Source: an uncultured Oscillospiraceae bacterium (GTDB lineage: Bacteria > Bacillota > Clostridia > Oscillospirales > Oscillospiraceae). From it: 6,298 bases of DNA. The first letter of the stretch is position 1. Each line of letters starts with the position of its first letter. The DNA is taken from the NCBI GenBank assembly GCA_934630985.1, contig CAKTXO010000091.1:1-6298 (forward strand). The letters are read 5' to 3'. Below are positions 1 to 5,093 of this stretch, in pieces. Below the pieces are notes generated by a model. The model did not search any database. It saw only the letters and a program-made list of their open reading frames with translations, and had not been told where the DNA came from. A program made the translations under genes and the position numbers.

Positions 1-3
1 TTG

Positions 4-55
4 CCTCCTTTGGGATACTGGGGCTCATTATACCATTTTTCCTGGGGAAAGTAAA
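4..55 (-). promoter_or_regulatory. Promoter and RBS of a divergent gene beginning off the left edge
   Basis: Read on the minus strand, TTTACT (50-55) and TATAAT (27-32) are separated by 17 bases, a good vegetative sigma-factor promoter with a perfect -10. Further along the same strand, AAAGGAGG (RC of 4-11) is a near-consensus ribosome binding site only about three bases from the window edge. The start codon of a leftward gene should therefore lie just outside the window. No part of its coding sequence is visible, so its product is unknown. It may share control with the transporter transcribed in the opposite direction. Confidence 0.7.
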
Positions 56-144
56 TAGTCCAAATGTGAACATTCTTCCGTCCTGCTTTTCCGGGCGGTT
101 TTTTCCTGTTTTTCCCCGGAAAACGTTTGACTTTTCCCGGTAAA
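37..144. promoter_or_regulatory. Candidate operator repeats between the divergent promoters
   Basis: Three short palindrome-like sites share the pattern TTTTCC-(1-3 nt)-GGNAAA: TTTTCCTGGGGAAA (37-50), TTTTCCCCGGAAAA (110-123) and TTTTCCCGGTAAA (132-144). A further half-site, TTTTCCGGG, lies at 87-95. The first falls in the -35/-10 spacer of the leftward promoter. The second abuts the -35 of the rightward promoter, and the third is in that promoter's spacer. The three on the right begin 22-23 bases apart, about two helical turns. This placement fits a regulator acting on both promoters, but no regulator gene is visible and the region is pyrimidine-rich, so chance is possible. Confidence 0.35.
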
Positions 145-155
145 TCCAGTATAAT
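127..155 (+). promoter_or_regulatory. Sigma-70/SigA-type promoter of the NSS transporter
   Basis: TTGACT (127-132) and a perfect TATAAT (150-155) are separated by exactly 17 bases. Transcription would begin near position 162, leaving a leader of only about 23 bases that contains the ribosome binding site. The short leader leaves no room for a riboswitch or attenuator, so control is expected at transcription initiation. Confidence 0.85.
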
Positions 156-172
156 TTAAGGGATTTCGGTTT

Positions 173-178
173 GGAGGA
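173..178 (+). promoter_or_regulatory. Ribosome binding site of the NSS transporter
   Basis: GGAGGA lies six to seven bases before the ATG at 185 and supports that start. No other in-frame start nearby has comparable spacing. Confidence 0.85.
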
Positions 179-184
179 AGTAAT

Positions 185-1546
185 ATGCAACGTGAACATC
201 TGGGAAGCCGCTTAGGCTTTCTTCTATTGAGCGCAGGCTGCGCCATCGGCATCGGCAACGTCTGGAAATTCCCCTGGATGACCGGCCAGTACGGCGGCGG
301 CGCTTTCGTTCTGATTTATCTGCTGTTTCTGCTGGTGCTGGGGGTGCCGGTGCTGACCATGGAATTTGCCATGGGGCGGGCTGCCCAGAAAAGCCCCCTG
401 AAAATGTACCAGGCTCTGAAGCCCGGCAGCAAATGGGGCTGGCACGGCTATGTGTGCCTGCTCGGAAACGTCATGCTGATGATGTTCTACACCACCGTGG
501 CCGGCTGGATGCTCCAGTACTTTGTGGACACCGCCCGAGGCGTCTTTGTGGGTCTGGATACCACCGCGGTGGAGGCCAAATTCGGGGAAATGCTGGCAAC
601 CCCCGGCACGATGACCCTCTACATGGCAATCGTTGTGGTTCTGGGCTTTTCCATCATTTCCATCGGCATCCAGAAAGGTCTGGAGCGGGTCACGAAGGTC
701 ATGATGATGGCTCTGATCGTTCTGATGTTCCTGCTCTCCCTGCACAGCATGACCCTGCCCGGCGGCGGCGCGGGCCTGGCCTTCTACCTGGTGCCGGATT
801 TTGATCGGATGCGGGAAATCGGCGTAGGAAACGTGATCGTCGGCGCCATGAACCAGTCCTTCTTCACCCTGAGCCTGGGCATCGGTGCCATGGCCATTTT
901 CGGCAGCTATATCGGCAAGGAGCGGGCGCTCATGGGCGAAGCCGTCCGGGTAAGCCTTCTGGACACCATGGTGGCTCTGTGCTCCGGCCTCATCATCTTC
1001 CCCGCCTGCTTTGCCTACGGCGTGGACGTGAACAGCGGCCCTGCCCTGATTTTCATGACCCTGCCCAACGTGTTCAACCACATTGCCCTGGGTCGGTTCT
1101 GGGGGAGCCTGTTTTTCCTGTTCATGACCTTCGCCGCCTTCTCCACGGTGCTGGCGGTGTTTGAGAATATCGTCTGCTGTGTAGGTGAGCTTACGCTCTG
1201 GAGCCGGAAGAAAACCTGCCTGATCTGCTGCATCGGCATTTTCCTGCTGAGTCTGCCCTGTCTGCTGGGCTACAATCTGTGGAGCGGGGTTCGTCCCATT
1301 GCCGGTCATGACATTCTGGACAGCGAGGACTTTATGGTCAGCAATGTGATGCTGCCTCTGGGCTCTGCCCTGTTCGTGCTGTTCTGCACCGTCCGCTACG
1401 GCTGGGGCTGGAAGAACTTCATGGCCGAGGCCAACGAGGGCACGGGTCTGAAGGTAGCGCAGTGGATGCGCCCCTACATGACCTATGTACTGCCGGTGAT
1501 TGTCCTTGTGATTTTTATCATCGGCCTGGTGGGCTTCTTCGGATAA
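185..1546 (+). CDS. Sodium-dependent NSS/SNF-family transporter
   Basis: This 453-residue protein is a full-length bacterial neurotransmitter:sodium symporter homologue (LeuT/MhsT fold), predicted to import an amino acid or related solute with Na+ across the cytoplasmic membrane. About eleven hydrophobic segments are visible, roughly at residues 11-31, 38-62, 88-113, 142-162, 170-190, 215-243, 256-279, 304-334, 345-363, 384-404 and 432-452; eleven is common in bacterial members. TM1 carries the unwound signature AGCAIGIGNVWKFPW (17-31), with Ala20 and Asn25 matching the LeuT Na1 ligands. TM6 has SFFTLSLGIG (225-234), with Thr228. TM8 has FAAFST (316-321), with Ser320/Thr321 in the Na2 position. 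Asp260 in TM7 may supply the acidic group seen in chloride-independent bacterial members. The substrate cannot be told from sequence. The gene is transcribed alone from its own promoter, divergent from an unseen gene and convergent with the nitroreductase. Confidence 0.95.
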   Translation: MQREHLGSRLGFLLLSAGCAIGIGNVWKFPWMTGQYGGGAFVLIYLLFLLVLGVPVLTMEFAMGRAAQKSPLKMYQALKPGSKWGWHGYVCLLGNVMLMMFYTTVAGWMLQYFVDTARGVFVGLDTTAVEAKFGEMLATPGTMTLYMAIVVVLGFSIISIGIQKGLERVTKVMMMALIVLMFLLSLHSMTLPGGGAGLAFYLVPDFDRMREIGVGNVIVGAMNQSFFTLSLGIGAMAIFGSYIGKERALMGEAVRVSLLDTMVALCSGLIIFPACFAYGVDVNSGPALIFMTLPNVFNHIALGRFWGSLFFLFMTFAAFSTVLAVFENIVCCVGELTLWSRKKTCLICCIGIFLLSLPCLLGYNLWSGVRPIAGHDILDSEDFMVSNVMLPLGSALFVLFCTVRYGWGWKNFMAEANEGTGLKVAQWMRPYMTYVLPVIVLVIFIIGLVGFFG

Positions 1547-1556
1547 GATTGTATAA

Positions 1557-1592
1557 GAATAGGGCACTGCCAAAATTGGCAGTGCCCTATTC
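1557..1592. terminator. Long hairpin after the transporter, probable terminator
   Basis: A perfect 17-base-pair inverted repeat (GAATAGGGCACTGCCAA at 1557-1573, its complement at 1576-1592) starts ten bases after the transporter stop codon. The stem is strong, but it is followed by CAGCGTG with no U-run, so it is an atypical intrinsic terminator. Its core AGGGCACTGCC/GGCAGTGCCCT recurs at 1837-1864, which suggests a repeated genomic terminator cassette. Confidence 0.65.
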
Positions 1593-1621
1593 AGCGTGTC
1601 AAAAAAGTCCGAAAGATACGG

Positions 1622-1724
1622 TGTCATTCCGAACCAGTGGTGCTCCGCGCAGCAAATTAAAATAGTGATGATTGCCAGTGGCAATCATACCGTAATATAT
1701 CGCAGACTGGTGTGGGAATCCCCC
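1622..1724 (+). repeat. REP-like stem-loop unit with an enlarged apical loop
   Basis: TGTC is followed by a lower stem ATTCC (1626-1630) with GGAAT (1715-1719), an asymmetric internal loop GA/GTG (1631-1632 and 1712-1714), an upper stem ACCAGT (1633-1638) with ACTGGT (1706-1711), and then CCCCC. The 67-base apical region contains a second hairpin, ATGATTGCC (1668-1676) with GGCAATCAT (1680-1688), and a weak one at 1641-1654. Its outer framework is the same as the compact unit at 1774-1815 in the opposite orientation. Confidence 0.6.
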
Positions 1725-1773
1725 GGTTGAACGTAAAAGCTGCTGGTTTAGGATTGAAAATATTTGAATATCA

Positions 1774-1815
1774 GGGGGATTGCCACGCCAGTGTGAGCAC
1801 TGGCTCGCAATGACA
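1774..1815 (-). repeat. Compact REP-like stem-loop unit
   Basis: Read on the minus strand: TGTC, lower stem ATTGC/GCAAT, internal loop GA/GTG, upper stem GCCAGTG/CACTGGC, a four-base loop CTCA, then CCCCC. The hairpin occupies 1779-1811. From memory, TGTCATTGCGAGCCAGTG...GTGGCAATCC sequences recur many times in gut Clostridia genomes; copy number in this genome cannot be seen here. Confidence 0.7.
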
Positions 1816-1836
1816 TGGTTCTTTGACAATCTTGAA

Positions 1837-1864
1837 AGGGCACTGCCGGTATTGGCAGTGCCCT
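1837..1864. terminator. Bidirectional terminator between convergent genes
   Basis: An 11-base-pair stem, AGGGCACTGCC (1837-1847) with GGCAGTGCCCT (1854-1864), has a six-base loop. On the plus strand it is followed by GTTTTTATC, a usable U-tract. On the minus strand it sits seven bases after the nitroreductase stop and is followed only by TTTC. It can end plus-strand read-through from the transporter and probably also the nitroreductase transcript. Confidence 0.75.
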
Positions 1865-1871
1865 GTTTTTA

Positions 1872-2378
1872 TCAGATTTTGATGATTCTGCCCGATTTGC
1901 GGGGCTTCGCCTCCGGCTCTTCCGCGGCATAGCCCAGGATGCAGTTGCCTACGCCCCGGTAATTCTCCGGCACGCCCCAGGCGCGCAGCAGTGCCTTCCC
2001 TTCCGGGGTATCAAAGCACTCCTTGGCTCTGTGAATCCAGCAGCTGCCCAGCCCCAGGCTGTGGGCGGCATTCATGAGGTTCCCCAGCACCAGGGAGCCG
2101 TCCTCCACCCAGGTCATCCGCTCCGGGTCGGAGAGCACCACAATCACGCAGGGCGCGCCATAGAAGGGATCCCCGGAGGTTCCCATGACCGCCGCGTTCA
2201 TCCGGGAAAGCTCGTCCCGGGTCGCCTTGTCCCGGACGGCCACCAGAACGGGCAATTGATTGTTCATTCCTGTAGGGGCATAAAGTCCCGCGGTAAGCAC
2301 CTTGTCCAGCTTCTCGTCCTCCACCGGACGGTCAGCGTACTTCCGGACGGAACGCCGGGTCAACAAATCCTCGTACAT
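1872..2378 (-). CDS. Nitroreductase family protein, FMN-dependent
   Basis: This 168-residue protein belongs to the small nitroreductase/flavin-reductase fold family. Members bind FMN as cytoplasmic dimers and pass electrons from NAD(P)H to nitro compounds, quinones or flavins. The visible signature is RRSVRKY (8-14), whose arginines contact the FMN phosphate; APTGMNNQ (34-41), the usual APSxxNxQ-like FMN loop; a hydrophobic helix leading to LGLGSCWIH (108-116); and VGNCILGY (143-150), the characteristic glycine-rich end of the core. The basic tail KPRKSGRIIKI is common in the family. Length is normal for the short clade. AAAGGAGG (RC of 2387-2394) lies eight bases before the ATG and fixes the start. 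The gene faces the transporter and follows the S41 gene after a hairpin-rich gap, so it may be transcribed separately. Its substrate is unknown. Confidence 0.93.
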   Translation of the reverse strand: MYEDLLTRRSVRKYADRPVEDEKLDKVLTAGLYAPTGMNNQLPVLVAVRDKATRDELSRMNAAVMGTSGDPFYGAPCVIVVLSDPERMTWVEDGSLVLGNLMNAAHSLGLGSCWIHRAKECFDTPEGKALLRAWGVPENYRGVGNCILGYAAEEPEAKPRKSGRIIKI

Positions 2379-2386
2379 ATTGATTT

Positions 2387-2394
2387 CCTCCTTT
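2387..2394 (-). promoter_or_regulatory. Ribosome binding site of the nitroreductase
   Basis: AAAGGAGG on the minus strand, eight bases before the ATG at 2378, is near the anti-Shine-Dalgarno consensus. The strong AT-rich hairpin at 2407-2434 ends about a dozen bases upstream of it. Confidence 0.85.
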
Positions 2395-2406
2395 TATACG
2401 AGTTTT

Positions 2407-2557
2407 TAATAAAACGCTTAAAAGCGTTTTATTAGGCCGCAGGATTGCGGCCAGCGGCCACTGCCGCTAAAAAACGAAGTCAATACATTTCTTACCGCCG
2501 CCCAGGCGGTCTGCCGTGAAACGGCTTAAGTAAAATGATGAAATCATTTTACTTAAG
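2407..2557. repeat. Cluster of six adjacent stem-loops in mirror arrangement
   Basis: Nearly all of the gap between the S41 and nitroreductase genes folds into hairpins. They are: 13 bp AT-rich (2407-2419/2422-2434, core AAAACGCTT); 7 bp GGCCGCA/TGCGGCC (2435-2452); 6 bp AGCGGC/GCCGCT (2453-2468); a 25-base spacer; 6 bp ACCGCC/GGCGGT (2494-2510); 5 bp GCCGT/ACGGC (2513-2525); and 15 bp AT-rich CTTAAGTAAAATGAT with its complement (2525-2539/2543-2557). The order AT, GC, GC, spacer, GC, GC, AT is symmetrical. No protein frame with a ribosome binding site is evident. It could be a repetitive element, a structured terminator region or an RNA gene. Confidence 0.6.
2525..2557 (-). terminator. AT-rich hairpin after the S41 peptidase gene
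   Basis: A perfect 15-base-pair stem with a three-base loop starts eight bases beyond the S41 stop codon on the minus strand. It is not followed by a U-run, but the next hairpin is adjacent, so it may act as a 3'-end stabiliser or a weak terminator of the wall-hydrolase gene cluster. Confidence 0.4.
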
Positions 2558-2565
2558 AAATCGTA

Positions 2566-3711
2566 TTATCGGTTCAGCACCTGGATTGCCGCCTGAATCT
2601 GGAGATCGTCGGCATAGCCCAGCGTGCCGTAATAGATTTTTTCGGCGGTTTCCTCATCCACATCCACCCGCACATCCGGGATTACTCCCACGTCCGTCAG
2701 GGAATTGCCCTTGGGGGTGAAATACTTGCCGGTGGACAGGGCTACGGCAGAGCCGTCTCCCAGGGAAATGGTGGTCTGATAGACCCCTTTGCCCACGGTT
2801 GGCTCTCCCACGATGGTAGCCGCCTGGTATTCCTGCAAAGCCGCCGCGAAAAATTCCGCCGCGCTGTAGCTGCTGCCGTTGATGAGCACCGCCATGGGCA
2901 TATCCAGGCAGTCGGCATCGGAGGTATCCACCTTTTCCGTGCCGTCGTAGCTGACGCTGCGGAACAGATCTCCCTCGGGCAGCAGGTAGTCCAGAAGCTT
3001 TACCAGTTCCTCGGCGTAGCCGCCGGGGTTGTTGCGCACATCGAAAATGATCTTCTTCGCACCCTCCTGCTGAAGCTTCTGGATGGCGGCGATACTCTCC
3101 GAGGCGCAGCGTTCATCGAAATTACTGATCTTCACCAGGCCGATTCCATCGGCCAGCATCTGCCCCGTGGCAACCGCAGACTCGATCCGGCGGCGTTCCA
3201 CCGCAAGGGTCTGGTGCTCTCCCTGGCGCATCACCGTCAGGGAAACCTTGGTGCCGGCCTCCCCCCGGATCAGCTCCCGAACCTGATCGGCGGTCATCTC
3301 CCGGACATCCTGATCCTCTACGGCAATGAGCAGGTCATTGACCTGGATCCCCGCCTCCTGGGCGGGGCCATCCTGGTTGACCATCACAATCAGAAAGCCG
3401 GAGCCGTCCTCTGCCTGCTGAATGGTGATGCCAATACCCACATAGGCATTCTCACTTTGCTCCTTGTGGGCTTCGTACTGGGAAGCCGGAATATAGTAGC
3501 TCCACCGGTCTCCGGTGGCCTTGACCATAGCGGCCGCCGCCGCATCCTCCATAGCCTCCCCATCCGCTTCCCCGATGTACCGCTCCTGAATCAGATTTTC
3601 CAGTCGATCCAGCTTGCCGGTGCCCGTTTTCATGGTCATTTGCAGCGTAATGGCAGTGGCCAGCATGGCAACCACCACATAGGATAAAAAACGAAACAGC
3701 TTGTCCTTCAT
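2566..3711 (-). CDS. S41 carboxy-terminal processing peptidase with PDZ domain
   Basis: This 381-residue serine protease of the CtpA/CtpB/Prc family is predicted to be anchored outside the cytoplasmic membrane by an N-terminal segment (about residues 9-27). A short helical region follows. The PDZ domain is at about 90-175, from VGIGITI to the end of a Val/Arg-rich strand. The protease core contains FDVRNNPGG (223-231), the family's strand-loop motif, and the nucleophile region NGSSYSAAEFF. By spacing to CtpB, the Ser-Lys-Gln catalytic set is Ser283, Lys308 (in VGKG) and Gln312, so the enzyme looks active. Such enzymes cleave PDZ-recognised C-termini of exported proteins. The ATG at 3711 is chosen over a GTG at 3723 because GAGGTG would be too close to the GTG but sits about eleven bases before the ATG. 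The gene lies 64 bases after the M23 gene, consistent with one transcript and a shared cell-envelope role. Confidence 0.93.
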   Translation of the reverse strand: MKDKLFRFLSYVVVAMLATAITLQMTMKTGTGKLDRLENLIQERYIGEADGEAMEDAAAAAMVKATGDRWSYYIPASQYEAHKEQSENAYVGIGITIQQAEDGSGFLIVMVNQDGPAQEAGIQVNDLLIAVEDQDVREMTADQVRELIRGEAGTKVSLTVMRQGEHQTLAVERRRIESAVATGQMLADGIGLVKISNFDERCASESIAAIQKLQQEGAKKIIFDVRNNPGGYAEELVKLLDYLLPEGDLFRSVSYDGTEKVDTSDADCLDMPMAVLINGSSYSAAEFFAAALQEYQAATIVGEPTVGKGVYQTTISLGDGSAVALSTGKYFTPKGNSLTDVGVIPDVRVDVDEETAEKIYYGTLGYADDLQIQAAIQVLNR

Positions 3712-3741
3712 TTCTCTTTTCACACCTCACCATAGAAAGCT

Positions 3742-3769
3742 TCCCACAGCCCCCTAGGGGGCTGTGGGA
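3742..3769 (-). terminator. Intercistronic perfect palindrome between M23 and S41 genes
   Basis: A perfect 28-base palindrome forms a 12-bp GC-rich stem (TCCCACAGCCCC with its complement) with loop CTAG. It starts seven bases after the M23 stop codon. On the minus strand it is followed by AAGCTTTCTATGG, which is a poor U-tract. It is best read as a partial terminator or mRNA-processing hairpin that lowers S41 protease expression relative to the hydrolases. Confidence 0.5.
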
Positions 3770-3775
3770 GAATCG

Positions 3776-5065
3776 TTACAGGGATACATAGTTGCAGGGA
3801 TTCACATACACGCCGTTGACGGCAATGCCAAAGTGCAGGTGATCGCCGGTGGCAACGCCGGTGGCACCGGTCTCGCCAATCTTCTGTCCCGCGCTGACCA
3901 TCTGACCGGAGGACACACAGTAGCTGTTCAGGTGCATGTAAATCGAGGACACGCCGTCGCCGTGGTCGATCTTCACATAGTTGCCTGCCGCGCTGCCGTA
4001 GCCGGCAATGACCACCCGGCCGGCCTTGGCGGCTACCACCGTCCAGCCGGTGCCGGTATCCAAGTCAACGCCCTGGTGATAGGAGGACGCGCCTGCCGTA
4101 GGCGAGGTACGGGAACCAAAGGGGGAGGTAATGGAGGTGTAGCTGCAAGGCCGCACCCAGCCGCCGCCTACCGCCGTGCCGCCGGTGCCGCCGGAGGTAT
4201 TGGTCTTGTCCATGTTGGTGCCTGCCGCCGCGGTGGTGGGGGGCACATAGGTAGCCATGTAGGCCGCCCATTCCGCCTGCTTGGCGGTGCTGTACTCCTG
4301 CTCCTTGGTGGCAATCTGCTTCAGGAAGTCGTTTTCCATCTCCACGAATTCCGCCTCCAGAGCCTCCAGGTCGTCGGCCTTGCTCAGAAGCTCCTGAATC
4401 AGATTATCCGCTTCCTTCCGCTTGTCGTCCATTTCCGCCTGGGTGGTGTCCAGCTCCTTCTTGGTTTCCTCCATTTCGGCCTTTTCTGCCTGAAGGTCGG
4501 TCTGCGCCACCTCCACCGCGTCAGCAGCGTCGCTGAGCTGCTTCAGACGGCGGTTGTCGGAGGCATTGATCTCCTCCACCATGTTCAGCCGATCCAGAAG
4601 GTCGGAGAAGCTGTTGGCCTTGAACAGAACCTCCCAATAGGACAGCTCGCCGTCTTCCTCCATGGTGCGCACCCGAACCTTGTTCTCCTGGTTCAGCTGG
4701 TCATAGAGGCCCTCGGCGTTGTCCAGCTCGTCCTGCTTATCCGCAATGAGCAGATTGTAGGCCGACAGCTGGTCGTTCATATTGGTCAGCTGCTCGCTGA
4801 GCAGCTGGATTTCCTGGTCAATGACGTTCTTTTTGGCGATGATATCCGCAATTTCGTTTTCGTTGGCCTTGTACTGATCCTTAACATCGGAAATCTTATC
4901 CTTGATTTCCTCCTTCTCCTTCTTCAGCTGGTTGATCTGCTTGCGGATCTCCGAGGAGGAGGCGGCACTTGCCCGGGTGGGCAGAATGCTCATGAGCAGG
5001 GTCAGCAGCATGACGGCGGCCATCAGGCCTGCCAGAAAGGATACCAGACGCTTGTGATTTTTCAT
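3776..5065 (-). CDS. Exported coiled-coil M23 peptidoglycan hydrolase, PcsB/EnvC-like
   Basis: This 429-residue secreted protein has a signal peptide (Lys/Arg-rich start, hydrophobic 8-29, likely cleavage after RASA at 34). A long charged coiled coil follows (about 38-265), then a Gly/Thr/Ala-rich linker (about 274-302), and a C-terminal M23 (lysostaphin/LytM-type) zinc endopeptidase domain (about 305-427). Zinc and catalytic residues are intact: His330 and Asp334 in YHQGVDLD, His378 in YMHL, His409 and His411 in HLHF. The coiled coil contains LSYWEVLFKANSFSDLLDRL (141-160), resembling the conserved segment of PcsB/CwlO-type proteins whose coiled coil is engaged by FtsX. It likely cuts peptide cross-links in peptidoglycan during growth or division. 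AAGGAGT (5071-5077 on the minus strand) lies five bases before the ATG. It follows a paralogous gene by 28 bases. The domain has three cysteines (307, 383, 424), unusual for an exported Firmicute enzyme. Confidence 0.93.
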   Translation of the reverse strand: MKNHKRLVSFLAGLMAAVMLLTLLMSILPTRASAASSSEIRKQINQLKKEKEEIKDKISDVKDQYKANENEIADIIAKKNVIDQEIQLLSEQLTNMNDQLSAYNLLIADKQDELDNAEGLYDQLNQENKVRVRTMEEDGELSYWEVLFKANSFSDLLDRLNMVEEINASDNRRLKQLSDAADAVEVAQTDLQAEKAEMEETKKELDTTQAEMDDKRKEADNLIQELLSKADDLEALEAEFVEMENDFLKQIATKEQEYSTAKQAEWAAYMATYVPPTTAAAGTNMDKTNTSGGTGGTAVGGGWVRPCSYTSITSPFGSRTSPTAGASSYHQGVDLDTGTGWTVVAAKAGRVVIAGYGSAAGNYVKIDHGDGVSSIYMHLNSYCVSSGQMVSAGQKIGETGATGVATGDHLHFGIAVNGVYVNPCNYVSL

Positions 5066-5070
5066 AAGAT

Positions 5071-5079
5071 ACTCCTTTT
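5071..5079 (-). promoter_or_regulatory. Ribosome binding site of the downstream M23 gene
   Basis: AAAAGGAGT on the minus strand sits five bases before the ATG at 5065, inside the 28-base gap after the upstream paralogue's stop. No promoter or terminator fits in this gap, so the two genes are very probably co-transcribed. Confidence 0.8.
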
Positions 5080-5093
5080 TGCGGGCGGCGCAA

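Larger units (their letters stand above)
1557..1864. repeat. Composite mirror-like inverted repeat filling the convergent intergenic region
   Basis: The stretch between the two convergent genes reads as a large imperfect inverted repeat. From the left come the AGGGCACTGCC hairpin (1557-1592), TGTCAAA (1597-1603), a REP-like unit (1622-1724) and a 49-base centre. From the right, on the other strand, come the same hairpin core (1837-1864), TGTCAAA (RC of 1822-1828) and a REP-like unit (RC of 1774-1815). No credible protein frame with a ribosome binding site is present. The arrangement may be a small non-autonomous repetitive element or independent insertions of repeats into a terminator region. 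Confidence 0.6.

Noticed and set aside
78..104. Terminator-like stem CCGTCC/GGGCGG followed by six T on the plus strand
   Set aside because: Both promoters in this region fire away from it, so no transcript obvious in the window would reach it. It may only be part of the pyrimidine-rich operator region.
224..1684. Long open frame on the minus strand across the transporter gene
   Set aside because: It is antisense to a clear NSS protein, is rich in His, Gln and Gly in a way typical of mirrored GC-rich codons, has no ribosome binding site and matches no family I recognise.
1557..1871. CRISPR array in the repeat-rich convergent region
   Set aside because: Repeats are inverted and diverged, only two copies each, and there is no regular spacer length or cas gene.
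2031..2435. Plus-strand open frame opposite the nitroreductase
   Set aside because: It overlaps a clear nitroreductase on the other strand and runs into the hairpin cluster; there is no ribosome binding site and no recognisable domain.
2476..2481. TTGACT on the minus strand as a -35 element for the nitroreductase
   Set aside because: At 16-18 bases downstream the sequence is GC-rich hairpin DNA (TGGCCG) with no plausible -10.
3712..3723. GTG start at 3723 for the S41 peptidase
   Set aside because: The purine-rich GAGGT is only one base or so from that GTG, too close to serve it, while it has usable spacing for the ATG at 3711. The difference is only four residues, so this is not certain.
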